The notes under the pieces were generated by a model. That model was not told the origin of the DNA. It searched no databases and was given only the letters and a program-made list of their open reading frames with translations. Below, piece after piece: positions 46,861 through 56,572 of a stretch of 64,000 bases of DNA. Position 1 is the stretch's first letter, and every line of letters starts with the position of its first letter. This DNA is from Parasphingorhabdus flavimaris (GTDB lineage Bacteria; Pseudomonadota; Alphaproteobacteria; Sphingomonadales; Sphingomonadaceae), in NCBI RefSeq assembly GCF_013371215.1, contig NZ_JABWMH010000003.1:578501-642500 (forward strand). Direction: 5' to 3'. The position numbers were made by a program, and so were the translations under genes.

Positions 46861-47568
46861 TCACCCCTCGCCATATTTCGCCTCCAGCGCCGCAACCCGC
46901 GCCTCGCGTTCCCGCAGCGCCTGCTCCTCCCGCGCCCGCCGCGCCTGCAATTTTACCCGCATATCGGCCAGTTTCCTGTCGAGCGACGCCCGCACCGCCG
47001 CCGCCTCTTCGGCGCTGCTGACCTTGTTGCCCTGCTCGTCAAAGACGATTCCGTCCTGCCATTCCTCCCAGGTGATCAGCCGGTCCGCGTCCTGCTCGGT
47101 CAGATTGCCCTGCTTGATCAGCAGCGCCAGCAGCGAGTCCGACGGCGTCACCCGCCGCTCGACCTCCTTGCCCGCCCGGATGATCACGGTCTCCCGCCCG
47201 ACCACCGCGCGCTCGTGCGCCACCGCGATAAGCCCGGTGCGCGCGCTGGCCTGCGCCGCTTTCCAGCGCCCCGCAAATTCCGCATCCTGCCGCCGCAGCC
47301 GGTAGGCCGACGTGCTCGACATCGCCGCCACCCGGCAGGCATCGCGCACACAGCCCGCCTTGCGCAACGTCGCCAGAAACACGGCACGGGTCGCCGGGGT
47401 CCAGCCGTCATGGCGCGGCGCGCGGGGTTTTTTGGGCTGGTCGGGTTTGGAGGGGTTCTTTTCCGCCGTTCGTCCTGAGCCTGTCGAAGGACCTTGCGCG
47501 CGCTCCACCTGTGCTTCGACAGGCTCAGCACGAACGGATCTATTCTTGTTTCCCGTTATTTTGGCCAT
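46861..47568 (-). CDS. Helix-turn-helix/coiled-coil protein of unknown function with REP-encoded insert
   Basis: From the ATG at 47568 the protein is 235 residues. Residues of about 10-35 (RSVRAEPVEAQVERAQGPST and GSGRTA) are the translation of a family 2 REP pair, a well-known artefactual-looking peptide. The remainder has WTPATRAVFLATLRKAGCVRDACRVAAMSSTSAYRLRRQDAEFAGRWKAA, an HTH-like helix bundle related to phage terminase small-subunit-like or Myb/SANT-type sphingomonad proteins, and a long charged C-terminal helix (AAAVRASLDRKLADMRVKLQ...). Function unknown. Confidence 0.7.
   Translation of the reverse strand: MAKITGNKNRSVRAEPVEAQVERAQGPSTGSGRTAEKNPSKPDQPKKPRAPRHDGWTPATRAVFLATLRKAGCVRDACRVAAMSSTSAYRLRRQDAEFAGRWKAAQASARTGLIAVAHERAVVGRETVIIRAGKEVERRVTPSDSLLALLIKQGNLTEQDADRLITWEEWQDGIVFDEQGNKVSSAEEAAAVRASLDRKLADMRVKLQARRAREEQALREREARVAALEAKYGEG
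47468..47536. repeat. REP-like inverted repeat, family 2, inside a gene
   Basis: CGTTCGTCCTGAGCCTGTCG followed by AAGGAC (47468-47493) and the inverse GTGCTTCGACAGGCTCAGCA followed by CGAACG (47511-47536) lie within the 5' part of the minus-strand gene 46861-47568 and are read through in frame. Confidence 0.85.
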
Positions 47569-47660
47569 GCAAGAATATATATCAGAACCGCAGGCCTGTA
47601 GGAAAGCCTGTTGGATTTCACCCGCTGGACGCCACGTCGCCACGCTGCCATAATCCCCCG

Positions 47661-48248
47661 ATGTGCAATCATTATCGCAATATCCCCGGCGCGCTTCATA
47701 CGATCGAGAGCTGGGCCGATTATGTCAGCCATTTCCGGCTCGATGGCGCGGCAGAGGATGTCTGGCCCGGGCGACAGGGCGCGATTGTGCGGGTGGAGGA
47801 CGGCGCAAAAGTCGCCGAGACCATGCACTGGGGCTTTCCGTGGGTCGGCAAGGGCAAGCGCCCCGGCACCACCCGAAAGATGAACACCACCAATGTCCGC
47901 AACCTGCAAAGCCCGCTCTACCGCAATGTCATCAACAAGGCCGAGCATCGCTGCCTGGTCCCCTTTCACCAGTTTGCCGAGCCCAAGCCGGGCGCTGGCC
48001 GGGAGGAAGTCTGGTTCAGCGTCAACGAACAGCCCGTGTCCTGCTTCGCCGGTATCTGGCGGCAACAGGAGGAGGGGCCTTGCTACGCCTTCCTGACCTG
48101 CGAACCCAATCCGCTGGTGAAGCCGATCCACCCGAAGGCGATGCCGGTGATCCTGCAGCCGGAAGATTACGACCGCTGGCTGTCCGGCGATGATGCGCAG
48201 GCGCTGCAAGCGCCGTTTCCGTCGCAGCTGATGGCGGTGGTGGGTTAG
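47661..48248 (+). CDS. SRAP (HMCES/YedK) abasic-site processing protein
   Basis: SRAP proteins cross-link to abasic sites in single-stranded DNA through Cys2. The ATG at 47661 gives a protein starting MCNHYRNIPG, exposing Cys2; a longer frame to 47511 is rejected for this reason. Other expected residues are seen in NTTNVRNLQSPLYRN (conserved Asn), HRCLVPFHQFAEP (Glu) and IHPKAMPVIL (His). At 195 residues it is shorter than YedK but has all motifs. Confidence 0.9.
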   Translation: MCNHYRNIPGALHTIESWADYVSHFRLDGAAEDVWPGRQGAIVRVEDGAKVAETMHWGFPWVGKGKRPGTTRKMNTTNVRNLQSPLYRNVINKAEHRCLVPFHQFAEPKPGAGREEVWFSVNEQPVSCFAGIWRQQEEGPCYAFLTCEPNPLVKPIHPKAMPVILQPEDYDRWLSGDDAQALQAPFPSQLMAVVG

Positions 48249-48343
48249 CCGAGTTGTTCACCGGCGTAGGCGCACAGGCGACTGGCCATGCGGGGCATGG
48301 CCATCAAGCCGAGCGCCCAGAACAGTCCTGTCCGATCGGCAAT
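48245..48343 (-). pseudogene. C-terminal remnant of an unidentified gene, cut by boundary repeat D
   Basis: On the minus strand, 32 coding-like residues (IADRTGLFWALGLMAMPRMA then SRLCAYAGEQLG) end in a stop at 48245. Upstream the frame runs into boundary repeat D at 48343-48376 and loses protein-like character. The gene therefore seems to have been truncated when the 48.3-51.7 kb segment arrived. The parent family is not recognised. Confidence 0.35.
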
Positions 48344-48359
48344 TAGTGCATTTAGTAAA

Positions 48360-48374
48360 CTGTCACCGTAATCC
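48360..48374 (+). repeat. Boundary repeat copy D
   Basis: CTGTCACCGTAATCC, preceded by TTAGTGCATTTAGTAAA, marks the left edge of the AT-rich four-gene module and the right edge of the gene remnant at 48245. Confidence 0.65.
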
Positions 48375-48462
48375 CAGAGGAAAAGGCAAGGGGTCGGGGC
48401 GCAGTCCGTTTGTCTTGCCCATGCGGAAGAGTGGGCAGAGCGAGAGGAAAGAAAGGGGCCTA

Positions 48463-48490
48463 TTGCCAAATAATGTATTTTGCCTAGTAT
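48463..48490 (+). promoter_or_regulatory. Predicted promoter of the four-gene module, possibly leaderless
   Basis: TTGCCA (48463-48468), a 16-bp spacer and TAGTAT (48485-48490) make a sigma-70-type promoter. The ATG at 48498 is only 7 nt after the -10 box and has no Shine-Dalgarno, so transcription could start at or next to the AUG and give a leaderless mRNA. Confidence 0.45.
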
Positions 48491-48497
48491 AGTATCC

Positions 48498-49406
48498 ATG
48501 AATATTGGGGGTCGAAAAAAAGTTTCATTACTGAGCGCGATAGAGACGTCAATGTCTGAGGTGAACCGGCCGATGTCAGGGAAGGAAATAGCTTCGCTTG
48601 TTCAGGAGTCATATCCTGATCTGATTGGTGGAATGACTCCTTGGAAAACTGTCGGTGCTCGATTGGCTTCAGATATTAAAGGCAACCCTGATTCTATTTT
48701 TGTCAGGGCCGGGAGAGGTTCTTACGCTTTAAAAGAGTGGGAAGACGTACCACAATTCACTGTTAAACCGAGAAAAGTAAACCCGCTCGAAGAAAATATT
48801 TTGGTTGTTCCTAGGCCAGAATTCTTGCCTTTTTTGCCTCAAGATTCCGGTCACTATCTCCGCACCGTTTCTTTAAAAACGATTATGCATCATTCTGTGA
48901 CCATGCGCAGGTTGGATGCGGAAAAAACAGATAAGTTTGTCCAACTAATTCCGAGTTTCATTATCTTCAAATCAGACGAAGTTTTAAGTTACAAACGAAC
49001 AAAAAAATCTCCCGAGAGCCGACTCCACGAGACTCACTCGATCATATTCGGCGGGCATCTCCAAGAAGAAGACAATCCAACACTGTTTCAGGAGGATCCT
49101 GAGATAATGACGGATTTTATTTTCAGGGAATTATACGAAGAACTAACATTCAGTGATCCAATCCGGAACCACTCATTTTGTGGCATTCTTTATTTGCAGA
49201 AAACAAAGTTCGAACGTCAACACGCGGGGATCGTATTTGCTATCGAGATAGGTGATGACACTAACGTTGCGAGCGGAGAACCGGGCTATCATTCCAATTT
49301 GGAGTTTTTAAACTGGGACGAAATTGAAGATAGTTCAGTAATGCAAGATACTTGGTCGAACCAATGCATTCAACACTTGAAGCAGTCGGATCAATCGCAT
49401 GAGTGA
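48498..49406 (+). CDS. HARE-HTH domain fused to a Nudix-like hydrolase domain
   Basis: The 302-residue protein begins with a HARE-HTH winged helix (about residues 8-82: LLSAIETSMSEVNRPMSGKE, TVGARLASDIKGNPDSIFVR, GRGSYALKEW), a domain known from RNA polymerase delta and restriction or chromatin proteins. The C-terminal part (about 120-290) is Nudix-like: IIFGGHLQEED (184-192) and FRELYEEL (209-216) supply the GG...RExxEE core, with an insertion between the two halves of the box, as in phosphoesterase-type Nudix proteins with a SIGFGGH-like motif. It would hydrolyse a nucleoside diphosphate-X compound. First gene of an AT-rich operon; its end overlaps the next gene by 8 nt. Confidence 0.75.
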   Translation: MNIGGRKKVSLLSAIETSMSEVNRPMSGKEIASLVQESYPDLIGGMTPWKTVGARLASDIKGNPDSIFVRAGRGSYALKEWEDVPQFTVKPRKVNPLEENILVVPRPEFLPFLPQDSGHYLRTVSLKTIMHHSVTMRRLDAEKTDKFVQLIPSFIIFKSDEVLSYKRTKKSPESRLHETHSIIFGGHLQEEDNPTLFQEDPEIMTDFIFRELYEELTFSDPIRNHSFCGILYLQKTKFERQHAGIVFAIEIGDDTNVASGEPGYHSNLEFLNWDEIEDSSVMQDTWSNQCIQHLKQSDQSHE

Positions 49407-50265
49407 ATTTTGGACAAATAGACTAGTCGCATTGTTCGATGAGGGAATCGCAATTGCGGTAACTGGAATTTTTATTTTCGCCGCATCAAAAATCAAAATT
49501 CCAATATTTTTAAACAAGTTTAGCCTCAGATGGAAAGTAAATGGCTATATTTTAGTATCAATATTTCTAGGCCTCATAATTTTCTATTTTACCGAGCGCA
49601 ATTTAATTTTAACTTCAGTCTCAGTCTCAGTCTTTTTGATATTTATATGTAATTTAATGATCTCAAGTTTTTCTGCAGTAGGAATTATCAATGTTTTTCC
49701 GACCACTGAAAAAGGCATTATGCCTGCTAAATCACTTACGATGATTCAAACCGATGTAGACTTTCTTGGCATTGGAGGAGCGAAGCTAACAGATCACAAA
49801 GAAGAATTTGTCAACATGCTCAAGAGGATAAAGAGCAACGCTGGTAAAGCTAGGTTTTTGCTTTCTTTGCCCGATAACCAAACTCTCGAATCTTTAGCTA
49901 ATAAGTATGGGAGAGATGAAAAGCGTTATCAACTAAAGGTAATTGGGAGCGCACGAGAGATCACAAGCCAGTGCGAAAGTATCGGTGTTGAATACGAATT
50001 GCGATTCTACAATCTCGATAATCGATTCTCTTTGCCAGCATTCCGACTAATGTTGGTGGACAAGAAGCTTTGTATATTCAGTTTCCTTAACTGGACGAAA
50101 GCGGAAGGCCTCGACAATCCTCAAATGATTGTGCGTAAGTCAGGTCGGAAATCGCAAAGTGCGCTCTATAAATCGATGCTTCAATATTTCGATAGCTTGT
50201 GGGAATCGGACTCCGCCATAAAAGTTAGTGATCAACGCGCGCAGAATTTTCTTGTCGATAGTTGA
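49399..50265 (+). CDS. Membrane protein with cytoplasmic PLD-like domain
   Basis: A 288-residue protein with three hydrophobic segments (about 14-32, 48-66 and 70-95) and a soluble C-terminal domain (about 110-280). The latter has a plan like degenerate phospholipase D or DUF5919 domains: VDFLGIGGAKLTDHKEEFVN, ARFLLSLPDNQTLESLANKY, VEYELRFYNLDNR, FRLMLVDKKLCIFSFLNW and MLQYFDSLWES. No HKD catalytic motif is seen, so it may sense or bind rather than cut. In this operon it could be a membrane effector or sensor. The start overlaps the HARE-Nudix gene by 8 nt. Family assignment is tentative. Confidence 0.6.
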   Translation: MSEFWTNRLVALFDEGIAIAVTGIFIFAASKIKIPIFLNKFSLRWKVNGYILVSIFLGLIIFYFTERNLILTSVSVSVFLIFICNLMISSFSAVGIINVFPTTEKGIMPAKSLTMIQTDVDFLGIGGAKLTDHKEEFVNMLKRIKSNAGKARFLLSLPDNQTLESLANKYGRDEKRYQLKVIGSAREITSQCESIGVEYELRFYNLDNRFSLPAFRLMLVDKKLCIFSFLNWTKAEGLDNPQMIVRKSGRKSQSALYKSMLQYFDSLWESDSAIKVSDQRAQNFLVDS

Positions 50266-51187
50266 TCCTCAGCATTTTGGCTGTTCCGCAAAATTACCGT
50301 TCGACGAAAACGAACGGCTAGCAGAGATCGCTTCTGATTTTGGATTTGGTTGCCGTGACTTCTCTCGGTTAAACTCTGATAAATCTGTAATCCAATCTAT
50401 CGATAAAGTTTCGCGCTGTTCTGAAAGTTGGAACAAGTTTGCTACAATAGCGATTGTGCACGGTCTAAATGACATAGTAGCGGGTGGTGCAGACCCAGAG
50501 CAACTAATGATAGCATTCGAATTTGGACCTGATGCCGAAAGTTCAAATGACCGTGAAAACGCAACGAAAGCATTCTTAGATGTGGCATCGCATTTTGGTT
50601 TTCATGTCGGCAAATGCCATTCATCTGTGGGTTACGGCCCTACATCGGTCACTATCGCTTGCATTGGCCGTCAAGCTAAAGCGGATTTGCCAGAAATAGG
50701 CACAGAGGGGCAATTATTTCTCAGCAATCCTCTAGGAGCCTTCAAAGTTCACTATTTGGCGGAGTTGGGGAGCATACCAGATGATAGAGGCGCTTATGAT
50801 GTAATGAAAAATAGGATGTCAGAATATAGCCGAGTATCCGAAAACTCTACTGTGGTAACAGATGTCACGGGGCATTCGTTTCTGGGCCAGATAATGACAT
50901 TTGCCCATAACTATAACGTGGACATCGATATAGCGTTGAAGCCTCAACACATGTTCCATGCAGAGGTGTTGGGGATACCGGTGGAATGTTTACAGAATGA
51001 AGTGGGGCAATATGGTCATGATGTCAGGGTGATTGACGACATTGCTGGTGATCTAGCAGTGATAAAGGAGACGGCAGGCCCATTTCTTGCACTCAAGAAT
51101 TCGGAATTCTGTACGCAAAACGATCCAATGTCTGTTGGGCATTTTAGGGATGGCAGCGGTAAGGTTGAGCTAAAGTGGATAAAATAA
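50228..51187 (+). CDS. SelD/PurM-like (selenophosphate synthetase-like) enzyme
   Basis: A 319-residue protein that aligns by eye with SelD along most of its length. It keeps the catalytic Cys-x-x-Lys (FGCSAKLP, Cys19 and Lys22), and the metal/ATP aspartates in QSIDKV (Asp59), GLNDIVAGGADP (Asp82) and VTDVTGHSFLG (Asp212). CHSSVGYGPTSVTIACIG and GQLFLSNPLGAFK match the SelD GGHS...G and LFLTKPLG segments. SelD phosphorylates selenide with ATP; the GGHS and second Cys differ, and no sel genes adjoin. It likely phosphorylates or activates another small molecule. GTG start at 50228 overlaps the upstream gene by 38 nt. Confidence 0.75.
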   Translation: MINARRIFLSIVDPQHFGCSAKLPFDENERLAEIASDFGFGCRDFSRLNSDKSVIQSIDKVSRCSESWNKFATIAIVHGLNDIVAGGADPEQLMIAFEFGPDAESSNDRENATKAFLDVASHFGFHVGKCHSSVGYGPTSVTIACIGRQAKADLPEIGTEGQLFLSNPLGAFKVHYLAELGSIPDDRGAYDVMKNRMSEYSRVSENSTVVTDVTGHSFLGQIMTFAHNYNVDIDIALKPQHMFHAEVLGIPVECLQNEVGQYGHDVRVIDDIAGDLAVIKETAGPFLALKNSEFCTQNDPMSVGHFRDGSGKVELKWIK

Positions 51188-51726
51188 AAATTGGCTCGGT
51201 ACACGGGCGTTTTCAGCCGTTTCACAACGGTCATCTTGACTATGTTTTGCAAGCTTTTGCGCGAGCGGATCATATTTTTATCGGCATAACTCAAATTATT
51301 CGTCCGACTTCTAGAAATGATGATAAAAAAAGAGAGACGTCGGATGCAAACCCGTTTAGTTTTTTTGATCGGCGAGCACTGCTAATAGAAGGCTTGTTAG
51401 AGAACGATATTCCTAGGGATCGCTTTTCATTTATACCTTTTCCGATTGAAAAACCGAAGCAAATTTCGGAATTCTTTCCACGTTTAGGTGTTTGCTACAC
51501 AACCGTTGTTGACGAATGGAATCGAGAAAAGATCAAACGCTTAAATTTACAAGGATACAAGGTCGTTGAACTGGATGTCTCGCCCGCCGACAACATTAGA
51601 GTGACGTCAGGAACTGAAATTCGCAGAATGATAAGGGCAGGTGATAATCAATGGAAAAGATTTGTTCCAGTATCAGTCGCTGAAAAGATCAGTAGAGAGA
51701 TGCTTCCTGAAATTCTTTCAGTTTAA
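51175..51726 (+). CDS. NadM-like nicotinamide-nucleotide adenylyltransferase
   Basis: A 183-residue nucleotidyltransferase of the archaeal NMNAT type: GSVHGRFQPFHNGHLDYVL contains the HxGH catalytic motif (residues 17-20), GITQIIRP follows, and SGTEIRRMI (145-153) is the ISSTxIR-like ATP-binding motif. NadM enzymes join NMN and ATP to make NAD. The host should also have its own NadD, so this copy is probably dedicated to the operon. GTG start at 51175 lies within the end of the SelD-like gene (13-nt overlap), so the two are translationally coupled. AT-rich. Confidence 0.82.
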   Translation: MDKIKIGSVHGRFQPFHNGHLDYVLQAFARADHIFIGITQIIRPTSRNDDKKRETSDANPFSFFDRRALLIEGLLENDIPRDRFSFIPFPIEKPKQISEFFPRLGVCYTTVVDEWNREKIKRLNLQGYKVVELDVSPADNIRVTSGTEIRRMIRAGDNQWKRFVPVSVAEKISREMLPEILSV

Positions 51727-51866
51727 AGCACCCCTTCCCCAACTCCCTCACATCAGCTAAAGCGCTCCCGAACATCCGAATCCCACCTCCGCCACGGCCC
51801 CAACCGGCAAGGCACTCCCCGTAGTGTGGGTTTCAAAATAATAGTAACGAAAGGCCACACTCCACC

Positions 51867-54551
<2,685 letters not shown>

Positions 54552-54597
54552 AACGCCACGCTATATTGTGCATAGTCGGGGCATAGGAGAGAGACCC

Positions 54598-55251
54598 ATG
54601 CCCCGACTGCGCGAAATACCCCGGTCCGAAGTGACCGACGACTATGTTCTCGGTCTCTATAATATTTTGTTCGGCGACCGTGATCCGGTGGCCGAGCCCG
54701 GAACGGCAACCGGCACGCCGGGCAACTGGTGGACCGTCTTCGCCCAGGTTCCCGATGCTTTCAGGCATACCAGCGAGGGCTTCGGTTTCTACCGCTCTCC
54801 CGATCGCAAGCTCGACCCCAAATTGCGCGAACTCGGCCAGATTCGCGCCGGCTATGCAGTGGGCTCACAATTTGTCTATTCCCAGCACAGCAAGGCAATG
54901 CGCTTCGAAGGCTTTTCCGAAGAGCAGGTCAAAGCCGTTCCCAACTGGCAGGTCGCCGACTGCTTCAGCGACGTCGAACGCGCAGTGCTGGCTTATGCTG
55001 ATTGCCTTGTGCTCGAGCGGGGCAGGGTGCCCGACGGCGTCTTCGCGGCGCTGAAAAAACATCTCGGCGAAGTCGAGATACTCGAACTCACCTACATCAC
55101 CTGCACCTACATGATGCACGCGGTGATGAGCCGGGCGCTGAAGCTGGAGTTCGACGACGTACCGGAACGGGTTGTCGAAGTGCCCGCTCCCGATGGTACC
55201 ACCGCCGATGTCATGGGCATGGTCGACAAGCGGAACGGAGCGAACCAATGA
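54598..55251 (+). CDS. Carboxymuconolactone decarboxylase/AhpD-like protein
   Basis: The 217-residue protein belongs to the CMD/AhpD-like superfamily: VPDAFRHTSEGFGFY, ELGQIRAGYAVGSQFVYSQHSKAM and LAYADCLVLERGRVPDGVFAAL match, although the CxxC of AhpD is replaced (GSQFVYSQH keeps only the His side). It is therefore unlikely to be a disulfide reductase. Start ATG 54598 with GGAGAGAGA upstream. Its stop overlaps the VOC gene start (ATGA). Pathway unknown. Confidence 0.82.
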   Translation: MPRLREIPRSEVTDDYVLGLYNILFGDRDPVAEPGTATGTPGNWWTVFAQVPDAFRHTSEGFGFYRSPDRKLDPKLRELGQIRAGYAVGSQFVYSQHSKAMRFEGFSEEQVKAVPNWQVADCFSDVERAVLAYADCLVLERGRVPDGVFAALKKHLGEVEILELTYITCTYMMHAVMSRALKLEFDDVPERVVEVPAPDGTTADVMGMVDKRNGANQ

Positions 55252-55778
55252 GCTACCACCATCTCGCCCTCGCGGCGAAAGACATGCAGGCGATCCACAC
55301 ATTTTACGAAGTCGTGATGGGCTTCGAACTGGTCAAGGTCGAGATCGCGCCGGTGATGGGTGGCGGCTGGGGCAAGCATTTTTTCTACCGGATGGACGGT
55401 GACGACAGCCGGTTCATCGCTTTTTGGGAATTGATGGATACGCCGGGAGAAGGGGAATATAGCTTCGACCTCAACGAAGCTGCCGGAACACCACAGGGTA
55501 CCAACCATTACAGCTTTGCCGTCAACACCGCTGAGGAACTGAACGGCTGGCGGGCAAAATGGAATGCTGCGGGACTCGACGTGCTGGAGATCGACCACAA
55601 TTGGTGCCACTCGGTCTACACGCGTGATCCCAATGGCAATATGGTCGAATTCTGCCTGACCACCGGCAGCTTCACCGCTGCAGATCGCGCCCGGGCGTTG
55701 GCGGCGCTGGACGAGACGGAATTGAACCCAAGCCCGCCGCCTGCGATGATGAAGCAATGGCTAGCGAAGGACGCCTAG
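55248..55778 (+). CDS. VOC superfamily (glyoxalase-like) protein
   Basis: A 176-residue vicinal-oxygen-chelate protein: HHLALAAKDMQAIHTFYEVVMGF at the N-terminus with a metal-ligand His, NHYSFAV in the second module and YTRDPNGNMVEFCL with the closing Glu. It could be a dioxygenase or isomerase acting on an aromatic or keto compound. Coupled to the CMD-like gene by an ATGA overlap, and convergent with TetR, whose stop it overlaps by 4 nt. Confidence 0.88.
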   Translation: MSYHHLALAAKDMQAIHTFYEVVMGFELVKVEIAPVMGGGWGKHFFYRMDGDDSRFIAFWELMDTPGEGEYSFDLNEAAGTPQGTNHYSFAVNTAEELNGWRAKWNAAGLDVLEIDHNWCHSVYTRDPNGNMVEFCLTTGSFTAADRARALAALDETELNPSPPPAMMKQWLAKDA

Positions 55779-56413
55779 CTGGCGATATGCAGTCCAGGTT
55801 TTGCTCTGGCCTGCGGCTCTCTGGCCTGCATGCCGTTCAAGATGGTGCCGATCACGATCCTCAGCCGCTCTTCGGTAGCGAGGTGCATCATCTGCATCAT
55901 CAACCGGGGATTGCAAAACGGCTGCACCATGGTGTTGACCAGTGATACGACAGTATCAAGTTCCAGCCCTTTGAAATAGCCTTTCTCCATCGCTTCGGCG
56001 AGGATTGACGCCATGTAATGATCGGCCAGATCGACATAGCCCTTTATCACTTCGAAATGTTCGTCACCCAGTTCCATATAGGATTCAAAAAGCTCCGGAT
56101 CCTCTTCGTAGCGCGCACGTTTGATCACCACGCGCTTGGCAAAAAACTGATAGAGTTTTTCTTCGACCGGCATGTCGGCGGATACCAGTCCCTCCATAAT
56201 GACAAGCAGCTCGGCGAACCATTCTCCGGCCATTGCCTCCGCCAATGCATCCTTGCTCTCGAAAAAGCGATAAAGATTGGATGGCGACATGCCGACCGCC
56301 GTCGCGAGGTCGGTCATGGTGAAGCTGATCGCACCTCTTTCCTGGATTATCCGGTCAGCGGCATCCATGATTCTGATGCGCGTGGCTTCGATATCGGTTT
56401 CGGGACGGGGCAT
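55775..56413 (-). CDS. TetR/AcrR family transcriptional regulator
   Basis: The 212-residue protein has an N-terminal HTH: IMDAADRIIQERGAISFTMTDLATAVGMSPSNLYRFFESKDALAEAM, typical of TetR, and a helical ligand-binding domain rich in methionine (CNPRLMMQMMHLA). Start ATG 56413 with GGAG upstream; a frame to 56485 lacks support. It faces the DUF389 gene divergently (160 nt apart) and converges on the CMD-VOC pair, either of which it might control. Confidence 0.9.
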   Translation of the reverse strand: MPRPETDIEATRIRIMDAADRIIQERGAISFTMTDLATAVGMSPSNLYRFFESKDALAEAMAGEWFAELLVIMEGLVSADMPVEEKLYQFFAKRVVIKRARYEEDPELFESYMELGDEHFEVIKGYVDLADHYMASILAEAMEKGYFKGLELDTVVSLVNTMVQPFCNPRLMMQMMHLATEERLRIVIGTILNGMQAREPQARAKPGLHIAS

Positions 56414-56572
56414 GGTTGGCTCCTGCAAGGGCTCCTTGGCTCGGCAAAATAGCCGCCGTGACTTATATAGGCGATACGGTTTCATGATAAAAGACGAGAT
56501 TCTTCATTTTTCAATTACGTCAGGGATCATGTTTTTCTATTCGCGCTGGCAGCGGGACGCTAAGAGACTGTT

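Noticed and set aside
46861..46880. Terminase small subunit call for the protein at 46861-47568
   Set aside because: The HTH region is vaguely similar, but there is no large terminase or any phage gene nearby.
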